DNA of 7,790 nucleotides from Pseudomonadota bacterium (GCA_020347585.1 CP070733.1:1783501-1791290); one strand, 5' to 3'; shown: positions 1 through 7,168, numbered from the stretch's first letter. Numbers and translations are program-made. Notes: generated by a model from the sequence alone, not told the origin.

Positions 1-85
1 CTACTGCAAAGATCGTGGCATTGTCTCGCGCAAATACCCCATAATATAAGTGGTATTGGGCTGGCCCTGCTCCCATTCCGGGCCG
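1..85. other. Intergenic region downstream of purD with an AT-rich inverted repeat
   Basis: No convincing gene is seen in these 85 bases beyond the purD stop. The stretch contains a six-base inverted repeat, AATACC at 33-38 and GGTATT at 52-57, around an AT-rich loop (ATAATATAA at 41-49). No run of T follows either arm, so it is not a typical intrinsic terminator. The AT-rich core could instead be a -10 region for a gene to the left of the window; on the minus strand it reads TATTAT, but no matching -35 is visible. Its function is undetermined. Confidence 0.3.
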
Positions 86-1375
86 TCAGCCCTGTTCGCG
101 GGCGATGGCGCGGTGGCCAATATCGCGCCGGAAATATACGCCGTCCCAGCGGATCCGTTCGACCTGCGTGTAGGCTGTTTGTTGCGCCGCAGTAACGGTC
201 TCGCCGAGCCCCACCACGCAAAGCACGCGCCCGCCGTTGGTGACCACCGTGTCTTCCCGCAGCGCCGTGCCGGCGTGAAACACCTTGCTGTCGGCCGCCT
301 CACGCGCCGGCAGGCCGGTGATCACATCGCCCTTGCGGTAATCCGCCGGGTACCCACCGGCGGCCATCACTACGCCCAGCGCCGCTCGCGCATCCCACTG
401 CACGTCGAGTTCGTCGAGGCGGCCGTCCAGCGCCCCCTCGCATAGTGCCACCAGGTCGGAGCGTAGCCGCATCATGATCGGCTGGGTCTCCGGGTCGCCG
501 AAGCGGCAGTTATACTCCAGTACTCGCGGTGTGCCGCGTTCGTCGATCATCAGCCCGGCGTAGAGGAAGCCGGTGTAGGGGTGGCCTTCCTCGGCCATGC
601 CGCGCACCGTCGGTACGATTACCTCGTCCATGATGCGTTGGTGGATAGCCGGAGTAACCACCGGGGCGGGCGAGTATGCGCCCATGCCGCCGGTGTTGGG
701 GCCGGTGTCACCCTCGTCGCGTGCCTTGTGATCCTGCGAGGTTGCAAGTGGCAGGATGTGCTCGCCGTCGACCATGCAAATGAAACTTGCCTCTTCGCCA
801 GTGAGAAACTCCTCTACCACCACGCGCCGGCCAGCCTCACCGAAGGCGTCGCCCTGCAGCATCGACTCGATCGCCTCGATGGCCTCGTCCTCGGTACGCG
901 CGAGCACCACGCCCTTGCCTGCTGCAAGGCCGTCGGCCTTGATGACGATGGGTGCGCCCTGTTCGCGCACGTAGTCAACCGCGGAGGCTACGTCAGTGAA
1001 GGCGCCGTAGGCGGCGGTGGGAATGTTGTGACGGGCCAGAAAGTCCTTGGTAAAGGTCTTTGAGCCCTCGAGCTGGGCGGCCGCGGCGCTCGGGCCGAAG
1101 CAGCGCAGCCCGGCCGCCTCGAAACGATCGATGATGCCCTCCACCAGCGGTGCCTCAGGCCCCACGATAGTCAGCCCGATGCGATGCTGCTGCGCCAGGC
1201 GCAGCAGCGCGTCGACGTCCTCGGCATCGACCGCGATGTTTTTGATGCCCGGCTCGCGCGCCGTGCCGGCGTTGCCTGGCGCGACATACACTGCGTCCAC
1301 TAGCGTCGATTGCGCCGCTTTCCATGCCAGGGCGTGTTCCCGGCCGCCGCCACCAACTATCAATACATCTATCAT
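86..1375 (-). CDS. purD: Phosphoribosylamine--glycine ligase (GAR synthetase)
   Basis: PurD catalyses the second step of de novo purine synthesis in the cytoplasm, joining glycine to 5-phosphoribosylamine with ATP hydrolysis to give GAR. The 429-residue product has the usual full length of bacterial PurD. Visible signatures are the N-terminal glycine-rich GGGGREHALAWK at residues 8-19, GPEAPL at 72-77, the ATP-grasp lysine loop KADGLAAGKGVV at 146-157, the segment at 215-236 containing DHKARDEGDTGPNTGGMGAY, and the metal/ATP-binding LEYNCRFGDPETQ at 286-298. The C-terminal domain is intact. The ATG is preceded by AGGA (1383-1386, minus strand) at seven bases, and this site lies inside the last codons of the upstream LtaS-like gene, whose stop is three bases away. 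Cotranscription and translational coupling with that gene are therefore likely. In many gammaproteobacteria purD directly follows purH; here it does not. Confidence 0.98.
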   Translation of the reverse strand: MIDVLIVGGGGREHALAWKAAQSTLVDAVYVAPGNAGTAREPGIKNIAVDAEDVDALLRLAQQHRIGLTIVGPEAPLVEGIIDRFEAAGLRCFGPSAAAAQLEGSKTFTKDFLARHNIPTAAYGAFTDVASAVDYVREQGAPIVIKADGLAAGKGVVLARTEDEAIEAIESMLQGDAFGEAGRRVVVEEFLTGEEASFICMVDGEHILPLATSQDHKARDEGDTGPNTGGMGAYSPAPVVTPAIHQRIMDEVIVPTVRGMAEEGHPYTGFLYAGLMIDERGTPRVLEYNCRFGDPETQPIMMRLRSDLVALCEGALDGRLDELDVQWDARAALGVVMAAGGYPADYRKGDVITGLPAREAADSKVFHAGTALREDTVVTNGGRVLCVVGLGETVTAAQQTAYTQVERIRWDGVYFRRDIGHRAIAREQG

Positions 1376-1378
1376 TGC

Positions 1379-3394
1379 CTAGTCCTGTTCGCTCGCCGCG
1401 ATGTTCTCGGGCTTATTGTGGTAACGCATGTAGCGCGCCGTCTCGTAGATTGCGCGGTTAAGGCGCTGCATGCGCGCCATCGCTTCCGGGTGTTGGGCCG
1501 CCACGTCGTCGCGCGGCGTCGTCGCGTGCAGATCGTGCAGGCGTGCGCCGGAGCCGTCCGCATTGGTCACGTAGTAGAACTGCTCGTCGACCAATCCAAT
1601 CTCCAATTGGCTGCCGTGCGTGACGGTAAATGCGTAGCGCTTGTCGTCGAAGCGCGGGTCGAACAGGTCACGGCCCAGGGTGGTGTTCTTATAGCGCGGC
1701 AGCACCAGTGCTGCAATGCTGGGTAGCACATCCACCTCGCTGGCGAGAGTCGACACGGTCCGTGGCTCAGTAATCAGTCCCGGGGCGTAGAACACCAGTG
1801 GCACCCGCAGTTGCAGCAGCGCGAGTTGCTGGTCGGCAGCGCTGATGTGATCGCCGGTGCCGGGTACGCCGTGATCGCCGAAGAACACGAAAACGGTGTT
1901 ACTGGCATAGCTAGCGGCGCGCGCACTGTCCATAAACAGGCCGATGCTGTGGTCCATGAAGCGAAACGAGTTGTACTCGCCGTTGTTTATGAAGCCCAGG
2001 CGCTGCAGTTCGGCGTCCGCGCGGTTGTCGAGTTCGAAGCCGTGGCGGTCTTCGGGGATGGTATAGGGGCGGTGATTGCCGGAGGTCTGGATGATGGCGA
2101 AAAACGGCCGTTCGCGCGGTGCGCTGAGGACCTTGTGCGCCTCCTCGAACAGGTGGTGATCGGCGATGCCCCATACGTCCACCCGCGGCGCGTCGTAGCT
2201 GCCTTCCTCATAGAGACTCAAGCCCGGAATGTTGCGTGCCAGCAGGCCACGAATGTTGCCCCAATTGGCGCTGCCGCCCAGGAAGTAAAGCTTGTCATAG
2301 CCCTCGAAGGCGTTGACGATGGTGTGCTGATCGACGATCAGGGGGTTGCGGGTCGAGGTCTTGACCGGCTCAATGTCGGGGATGCCGGTGATGGCGGTGA
2401 ACACCGAGCGCGCCGTGCCGGTGCTGGGGGTGAAGAAATTCTCGAAGTACACGCCGGCACGCGCAATGGCATCCAGGTTCGGCGTGGGGTTTAGCGGGTT
2501 GCCGTACAGACCGGTCTTGAACGAGGCGAACGATTCGAGAAGCACTATCACCACGTTGGGCTGTCGCGCGGGCCGATCGGTCACTATCTCGCGGGAGTAG
2601 TCGAGCTGCGCGGCGTTGGGTCGGTCGATGCCCAGGTACTCGACCATGTCGGCGTAGTACTCGGTCGCGGCGGCGCGATCGAAGCTTACATCGCGGTTCT
2701 TGAGCGTGCTGACGAAATACAATACGGGGTTGACAGTTACCGCCGGGGCAAAGGCGTGGGTGCTGAAAAAAGCGTTGCTCCAGCGTAGCGGATACCATGA
2801 AACCTGGCCGTACATGCCAAACAGCACCACCACGAGACTGAGCGGAGCAACCATGGCCTTTTGCCAGCGGCGTAGCGTTGGTGCGGGTGCGGCGGCGAGA
2901 TGTTGTACCAGCCGCTGCAGCAGCCAGCCATGTAGCGCGGCGAATAGCACCAGGGCGAGCACTCCCCACAGCACCGGGTACGTCTCCCATACCATCTGCG
3001 CCGAGATCAACGGGTTCTCCAAAAAGCGCAGTGCGGTGGCGTCCAACGAGCGGTGCAGGTAAGCGTAGTGACCGAAGTCCACGGCGTACACCAGCATGAT
3101 GCCGCTGACGGCCAGCGTCAGGTAGCCGATCCATAGCCAGCGCGCTGCGGCCGGCCCGAACGGGCTCAGCGGGCGCATCCATCCCAGTAAGAGTACCGGC
3201 AGCATCACGAGCAACAACAGCCGCAGGTCGAACTTCAGGCCCAGGTACAGCGCCCTGGCGGCGGTGGCGCCGGGTAGCGGATCGGCCGGGTTTTCAAACC
3301 AAAGCCAGAACACCACACGCAGCACGCTAAACAGCGCAAGCTGCAGCAGGAGGGTGTACAGGCCGAAGCGCAACAGCCTTGGTAGTCGACTCAT
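1379..3394 (-). CDS. LtaS/OpgB-type membrane phosphotransferase (sulfatase superfamily)
   Basis: Predicted inner-membrane enzyme of 671 residues with a periplasmic catalytic domain. About five hydrophobic segments precede it (roughly 10-32, 48-71, 86-107, 139-160 and 182-196). The domain, from about 279, has the landmarks of lipoteichoic acid synthase and phosphoglycerol transferases: metal-binding Glu287 in LLESF, probable nucleophile Thr327 in GTARSVF, Trp378 and Arg382 in NWGNIR, His441 in SGNHRPY, and Asp507-His508 in FFGDHG. Family members move a phosphoglycerol or similar group from a lipid to a glycan or polymer. Gram-negatives generally lack lipoteichoic acid, so the true acceptor is unknown; osmoregulated glucans or another envelope glycan are possible. 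A start at 3496 would add 34 residues unlike a membrane-protein N-terminus. I prefer the ATG at 3394, because an extended -10 lies inside that extension and the first helix follows directly, although its ribosome-binding site is weak. The gene is divergent from the phosphatase at 3561 and ends three bases before purD. Confidence 0.87.
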   Translation of the reverse strand: MSRLPRLLRFGLYTLLLQLALFSVLRVVFWLWFENPADPLPGATAARALYLGLKFDLRLLLLVMLPVLLLGWMRPLSPFGPAAARWLWIGYLTLAVSGIMLVYAVDFGHYAYLHRSLDATALRFLENPLISAQMVWETYPVLWGVLALVLFAALHGWLLQRLVQHLAAAPAPTLRRWQKAMVAPLSLVVVLFGMYGQVSWYPLRWSNAFFSTHAFAPAVTVNPVLYFVSTLKNRDVSFDRAAATEYYADMVEYLGIDRPNAAQLDYSREIVTDRPARQPNVVIVLLESFASFKTGLYGNPLNPTPNLDAIARAGVYFENFFTPSTGTARSVFTAITGIPDIEPVKTSTRNPLIVDQHTIVNAFEGYDKLYFLGGSANWGNIRGLLARNIPGLSLYEEGSYDAPRVDVWGIADHHLFEEAHKVLSAPRERPFFAIIQTSGNHRPYTIPEDRHGFELDNRADAELQRLGFINNGEYNSFRFMDHSIGLFMDSARAASYASNTVFVFFGDHGVPGTGDHISAADQQLALLQLRVPLVFYAPGLITEPRTVSTLASEVDVLPSIAALVLPRYKNTTLGRDLFDPRFDDKRYAFTVTHGSQLEIGLVDEQFYYVTNADGSGARLHDLHATTPRDDVAAQHPEAMARMQRLNRAIYETARYMRYHNKPENIAASEQD

Positions 3395-3457
3395 GGATTG
3401 GGGCTTAAGGGAAGTGCGGTGTTTGGTGCCAGCGGCACACAACGAAAAGCGACTGAT

Positions 3458-3466
3458 AGTATAACA
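3458..3466 (-). promoter_or_regulatory. Extended -10 promoter candidate for the LtaS-like gene and purD
   Basis: Read on the minus strand this is TGTTATACT, an extended -10 (TGn plus TATACT, five of six matches to TATAAT). No good -35 hexamer is seen at 16-18 bases spacing, which the TGn extension can offset. Predicted transcription would start near 3450, leaving a leader of about 55 bases before the ATG at 3394. It would drive the LtaS-like gene and, through it, purD. This is an inference from sequence only. Confidence 0.5.
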
Positions 3467-3527
3467 CAGCGCCTCGCGCAGGCCTGCGGCTGCCATACCC
3501 CGCTCATTCCTGCTAGGCTGCGCCCTG

Positions 3528-3533
3528 TATTAA
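3528..3533 (+). promoter_or_regulatory. Weak -10 candidate for the plus-strand phosphatase genes
   Basis: TATTAA occurs 27 bases before the GTG at 3561, a suitable distance for a promoter with a short leader. The upstream sequence has no clear -35 hexamer and no TG extension. It is the best -10 candidate on this strand of the divergent region, but the support is weak. Confidence 0.25.
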
Positions 3534-3550
3534 AACGGCTATCCGATCCG

Positions 3551-3556
3551 GGGGAG
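3551..3556 (+). promoter_or_regulatory. Ribosome-binding site fixing the GTG start of the phosphatase
   Basis: GGGGAG lies four bases before the GTG at 3561. It is a strong purine-rich match, slightly close to the start codon. It supports GTG as the true initiation codon, because the codons that follow encode a positively charged segment and then a hydrophobic helix, as expected for an exported protein. Confidence 0.6.
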
Positions 3557-3560
3557 TGAG

Positions 3561-4931
3561 GTGGCAATCAAACGCTGGCAGCGCGGAATCGCGTGGGCGC
3601 TTGGCGTGGTACTGGCGCTGGCGGCGCTGTACGGCGTCGGCCGCCTGGTGCATGTCGCCCTGGGCAGCCTTTACAGCGGCGAGCGTGGCCCCTACCTGCA
3701 GATGGTGAGCCCGCGCGGGGTTACCGTGCGCTGGCAAACGCCGGACGAAGCGGCCAGCGTGTTGCGCTATGGCACCGCGGCGGACGCACTCGACAAATCG
3801 ACAGTGGTAGAGGGCGCGCGCGAGGTGCACGCGGTGCGCCTCAGCGGGCTGCAGCCAGCGACCCGTTACTATTACGCGACCGGTACCGATGCGGCGGCGC
3901 CGCACTGGTTTGTTACCGCGCCGGCGACCGGCAGCGAAGTGCCGCTGCGCTTCGCGGTGCTGGGCGACCCCGGCTATGCAGGCCCCGGGCAGAGCGCGGT
4001 GCGCAATGCGCTGCTCGGCTGGCTCACAAACCACCCGCGCGCCGGCATGGCGTATCTCGATCTGTTGCTCACCACCGGCGACAACGCCTACCGCTCCGGT
4101 ACCAACCAGCAGTTCCAGGATAACTTTTTCCTGCCGTACCGCGAGATCCTGCACAACATCCCAGTGTGGCCGACCTACGGCAATCACGATGCGCGGCGCT
4201 GGGCCTTTTTCGACATCTTCAGCTTTCCCGCGCAGGGCGAGTCGGGCGGCGTGCCCTCGGGCAGCACGCACTACTACGCCTTCGACTATGGCAATGCCCA
4301 TGTGGTGTTCCTCGACTCGCAGGCCAGCGATCGAGGCGCCAACGGCGCCATGATGCAGTGGCTGAAAAAGGACCTCGCGGCCACCACGCAGCGCTGGCTG
4401 ATAGCGGTGTTACATCACCCGCCCTATACGCGCGGCTCGCACGACTCAGACGACGCCGGCGACAGCGGAGGGCGCATGCAAGAGATGCGTGAGGTATTTG
4501 TTCCAGTGCTTGAACAGGCTGGCGCGGACCTGGTGTTGAGCGGGCATAGCCACATGTACGAGCGCTCGCACCTGCTACGTTGTCACTATGGCGAGTCCGC
4601 GACGCTGGATCCTTTCACCATGGTACCGGCGCTCAATCGGAGCGAGCTGGATGCCAAGGCCGGCATCTATCGCAAGCAGCAGGCAGCGCTTTCTCCGCTG
4701 TCGGGCACCGTGTACCTGGTGCTCGGCGCCTCCTCTAAGCTCGACGACGGGCCGCTGGATCACCCCGTCATGCTCAACTCGCTGCGCGAAATGGGGTCCG
4801 TGGTGATCGATATCGCCGGCAATGCGCTGACTGCTCGTTTCATCAACGACCGCGGTGCGATCAGCGATCAGTTCACGATCATCAAGGGTGACGTGGCGGG
4901 TGTTGCGCCGCTCGAGGCCTGTGCGCAGTAA
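3561..4931 (+). CDS. Membrane-anchored purple acid phosphatase-like metallophosphoesterase
   Basis: Predicted to hydrolyse phosphomonoesters outside the cytoplasm using a two-metal centre; its substrate is unknown. Of 456 residues, 1-8 carry basic residues and about 9-35 form a hydrophobic helix without a clear cleavage site, so the protein is probably tethered in the inner membrane facing the periplasm. Residues about 43-120 look like the fibronectin-III-type N-terminal domain of purple acid phosphatases (PYLQMVSPRGVTVRWQT at 44-60, then LSGLQPATRYYY at 94-105). The catalytic domain has all five signature blocks: GDPG (Asp136), GDNAY (Asp174, Tyr177), GNHD (Asn208), VLHH (His286) and GHSH (His329, His331) followed by MYERS. 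The tyrosine that gives these enzymes their iron charge-transfer colour is kept. Initiation is at GTG with a strong upstream GGGGAG. It is divergent from the LtaS-like gene and lies 62 bases before a second phosphoesterase on the same strand, possibly in one operon. Confidence 0.88.
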   Translation: MAIKRWQRGIAWALGVVLALAALYGVGRLVHVALGSLYSGERGPYLQMVSPRGVTVRWQTPDEAASVLRYGTAADALDKSTVVEGAREVHAVRLSGLQPATRYYYATGTDAAAPHWFVTAPATGSEVPLRFAVLGDPGYAGPGQSAVRNALLGWLTNHPRAGMAYLDLLLTTGDNAYRSGTNQQFQDNFFLPYREILHNIPVWPTYGNHDARRWAFFDIFSFPAQGESGGVPSGSTHYYAFDYGNAHVVFLDSQASDRGANGAMMQWLKKDLAATTQRWLIAVLHHPPYTRGSHDSDDAGDSGGRMQEMREVFVPVLEQAGADLVLSGHSHMYERSHLLRCHYGESATLDPFTMVPALNRSELDAKAGIYRKQQAALSPLSGTVYLVLGASSKLDDGPLDHPVMLNSLREMGSVVIDIAGNALTARFINDRGAISDQFTIIKGDVAGVAPLEACAQ

Positions 4932-4993
4932 ATTTCGGCGCGTGAAGTATGGGTTGGAATTTGAGTCAAACCGAATTACAGGACAGATAACTG

Positions 4994-5551
4994 ATGATTG
5001 TTTGCCTTCTCTCGGATTCTCACGACCACCGTCGGCTGCTTGCCTCGGCGGTAAGTGACGCGCTCGCTCGCGGTGCGCAAATGATCCTGCACTGCGGCGA
5101 TCTGGTGGCGCCCTCGACGCTGCATGCCATCACATCGTTTGGCCTGCCGATTCATGTTATACACGGCAACAACGCCGGCGACCTCTACCACCTTGGGCGT
5201 ATCGCGCACGAGTCAAAAGGTCTCATTACCTACCATGGCCAGGACGCATCGCTCACACTTGCCGGTCGCAGGATCTTCATGGTGCATTATCCGCACTACG
5301 CCAGGGCCATGGCGGCCGCCGGCGAGTACGACCTGGTATGCAACGGCCACGAGCACCGCGCCCGCATCGAGGAAATACCCAACGTCAAGGGCGGTACCAC
5401 ACTACGGGTGGATCCGGGAACGGTGGCTGGTATTGGTTCCAGCCCGACCTATGTTCTCGGCAACCTGGAGGCGATGGAGTTCCAGATCATCGACGTTGCG
5501 TACCAGGCGCTGCCGGCCACGGAACCGGAGCACAAGGACACCGGCACCTGA
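4994..5551 (+). CDS. YfcE/MJ0936-family metal-dependent phosphodiesterase
   Basis: A compact 185-residue cytoplasmic metallophosphoesterase with no signal peptide or membrane segment. Members of this family hydrolyse phosphodiesters such as bis-p-nitrophenyl phosphate in vitro; their natural substrates are mostly unknown. Metal ligands by motif are Asp8 and His10 (SDSHDH), Asp36 (HCGDLV), Asn59 (GNN), His98 (MVHYPH), and His119 and His121 (NGHEH). Two blocks differ from the common family forms: GNN-AG-D in place of GNCD, and VHYPH in place of the usual THGH, but every direct ligand seems present. The C-terminal part includes VDPGTVAG at 138-145, similar to the family's NPGS segment. The length matches the family. 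AGGA at 4980-4983, ten bases from the ATG, is an acceptable ribosome-binding site. It follows the purple acid phosphatase by 62 bases and converges on purH, whose stop is 51 bases away. Confidence 0.87.
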   Translation: MIVCLLSDSHDHRRLLASAVSDALARGAQMILHCGDLVAPSTLHAITSFGLPIHVIHGNNAGDLYHLGRIAHESKGLITYHGQDASLTLAGRRIFMVHYPHYARAMAAAGEYDLVCNGHEHRARIEEIPNVKGGTTLRVDPGTVAGIGSSPTYVLGNLEAMEFQIIDVAYQALPATEPEHKDTGT

Positions 5552-5602
5552 GCGCGGCGACCGTTCGGGGCCCGTTGAGCGGCGCAGTGCGGAGCGGCGT
5601 AT
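5552..5602. other. Convergent spacer between the phosphodiesterase and purH
   Basis: These 51 bases separate two converging genes. A possible short stem pairs CCGTTC (5561-5566) with GAGCGG (5577-5582), including one G-U pair, around a ten-base loop. No T-run follows on either strand, so it is not a standard intrinsic terminator. Termination here may be Rho-dependent or depend on structure not recognisable by eye. Confidence 0.3.
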
Positions 5603-7168
5603 TTAGTGGCGGAAATGCCGCATGCCGGTGAACACCATGGCGATGCCGTGTTCGTCAGCGGCGGCGATCACTTCCTCGTCGCGCATTGAGCCGCCGGGCT
5701 GGATCACTGCGGCGACGCCCACCTCGGCGGCCTGGTCCAGACCGTCGCGAAACGGGAAGAAGGCATCGGAGGCCATCACCGAGCCCTTGACCTCGAGATC
5801 TGCATCGGCCGCCTTGATGGCGGCGATCTTCGCGCTGTAGACACGGCTCATTTGTCCCGCGCCCACGCCGATGGTCATGCGGTCCTTGCAGTAGACGATG
5901 GCGTTGGACTTCACGAACTTGCCGACCTTCCACGCGAACAGTAAATCCTCGAGCTGTTGCTTCGTGGGTGCTACCTTGGTGACCACCTTGAGATCGGCGG
6001 CGGTAATCATCCCTAGGTCGCGGTCCTGTACTAGCAGTCCGCCGTTGACACGTTTGTAGTCTAGTCCGGCCCGTCGCTCGGCATCCCATTGTGCGCAGCG
6101 CAGCACGCGCACGTTTTTCTTAGTGGCCAGTACCGGCAGTGCGTCGTCATCGACGCCGGGCGCGATGATTACCTCGACGAACTGGCGCTCGATGATAGCG
6201 CTGGCGGTCTTAGCGTCGAGTGGACGGTTGAATGCGATGATGCCGCCAAACGCCGAGGTCGGGTCGGTGGTAAAGGCGCGGTCGTAGGCGGCGAGGATGT
6301 CCGCGTCGACCGCAACACCGCAGGGGTTGGCGTGCTTGACGATTACGCAGGCGGGCGCCTCAAACTGCTTGACGCATTCGAGCGCCGCGTCGGTATCGGC
6401 GATGTTGTTGAACGACAGTTCCTTGCCCTGGAGCTGTTCGGCACTGGCCACGCCGGCCTCCATCGGTACGTGCTCGACATAGAACGCCGCGCCCTGGTGT
6501 GGGTTCTCGCCGTAGCGCATCTCCTGCGCCTTCACAAACTGTGTGTTGTAAGTGTGGGGGAACGCTGCGGTTTCGCCGTCCTTTCCGACACGGCCCAGGT
6601 AGTTGGCGATGGCGCCGTCGTAGCGTGCGGTATGTTCGAAGGATTTGACCGCCAGGGCAAAACGTGTGGAGTCGTCAAGTTGGTTGCTATTGCTCCGGAG
6701 CTGTTCGAGTACTGGGTTGTAATCGGCGCTATCGACGATCACTGCAACACCGGTATGGTTCTTGGCCGCCGCGCGCAACATGGTGGGGCCGCCGATGTCG
6801 ATGTTCTCGATGGCCTCGGCGAGGGTACAGTCGGGGCGCGCCACGGTCTGCTCGAAGGGGTAGAGGTTCACGACCACCAAGTCGATGGGCGGGATATCGT
6901 GTTCACTCATTACGGCGTCGTCAACACCTCGCCGGCCCAGCAGCCCGCCATGGATGCGTGGGTGCAGTGTCTTGACCCGCCCGTCCATCATCTCGGGAAA
7001 GCCTGTGTAGTTGGAGACCTCGACGACGTCCACGCCGCTTTCACTCAGCAGTCGGGCAGTGCCGCCGGTGGAGAGGATCTCTATGTCAAGTTGCCGCAAC
7101 TCGCGGGCAAACTCGACGATGCCGGTTTTATCGGAAACGCTGATGAGCGCACGCGTTATCTTCGCCAT
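5603..7168 (-). CDS. purH: Bifunctional AICAR transformylase / IMP cyclohydrolase
   Basis: PurH carries out the last two steps of de novo purine synthesis in the cytoplasm: it formylates AICAR from 10-formyl-tetrahydrofolate and then closes the ring to IMP. The 521 residues match the usual length of about 520-530. The N-terminal cyclohydrolase domain shows LISVSDKTGI (8-17), STGGTARLL (33-41), the segment GFPEMMDGRVKTLHPRIHGG (56-75) and DIGGPTMLRAAAKN (124-137). The transformylase domain shows MRYGENPHQGA (217-227), the catalytic Lys278-His279 in KHANPCG, DPTSAFGG (302-309), SNAIVYC (421-427), SDAFFPFRDGLD (467-478) and the C-terminal QPGGSMRD (490-497). AGGGA (7176-7180) sits seven bases before the ATG. 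Upstream, across a 173-base spacer, is fis. Downstream the series is broken by plus-strand genes, so purD is not adjacent. No truncation or frameshift is seen. Confidence 0.98.
   Translation of the reverse strand: MAKITRALISVSDKTGIVEFARELRQLDIEILSTGGTARLLSESGVDVVEVSNYTGFPEMMDGRVKTLHPRIHGGLLGRRGVDDAVMSEHDIPPIDLVVVNLYPFEQTVARPDCTLAEAIENIDIGGPTMLRAAAKNHTGVAVIVDSADYNPVLEQLRSNSNQLDDSTRFALAVKSFEHTARYDGAIANYLGRVGKDGETAAFPHTYNTQFVKAQEMRYGENPHQGAAFYVEHVPMEAGVASAEQLQGKELSFNNIADTDAALECVKQFEAPACVIVKHANPCGVAVDADILAAYDRAFTTDPTSAFGGIIAFNRPLDAKTASAIIERQFVEVIIAPGVDDDALPVLATKKNVRVLRCAQWDAERRAGLDYKRVNGGLLVQDRDLGMITAADLKVVTKVAPTKQQLEDLLFAWKVGKFVKSNAIVYCKDRMTIGVGAGQMSRVYSAKIAAIKAADADLEVKGSVMASDAFFPFRDGLDQAAEVGVAAVIQPGGSMRDEEVIAAADEHGIAMVFTGMRHFRH

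Noticed and set aside
1..303. A 100-codon minus-strand frame overlapping the purD 3' end and running past its stop
   Set aside because: It is in a different frame from purD, is rich in arginine and proline, and has no recognisable family; it is a GC-driven shadow.
1811..2494. A 227-codon plus-strand frame opposite the LtaS-like gene
   Set aside because: It is antisense to the conserved catalytic domain and has alanine/valine-rich low-information sequence with no recognisable motif.
3513..4301. A 262-codon minus-strand frame opposite the purple acid phosphatase
   Set aside because: Its translation has no family features, while the plus strand carries every metal-site motif, so it is a compositional shadow.
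4930..4978. An inverted repeat (AATTTCGG with CCGAATT) between the two phosphoesterase genes as a terminator or operator
   Set aside because: The arms differ by one base and are separated by more than 30 bases, and no T-run follows; it is too weak to call.
5561..5582. An intrinsic terminator between the phosphodiesterase and purH
   Set aside because: The stem is short with one G-U pair and a ten-base loop, and neither side has a T-run.
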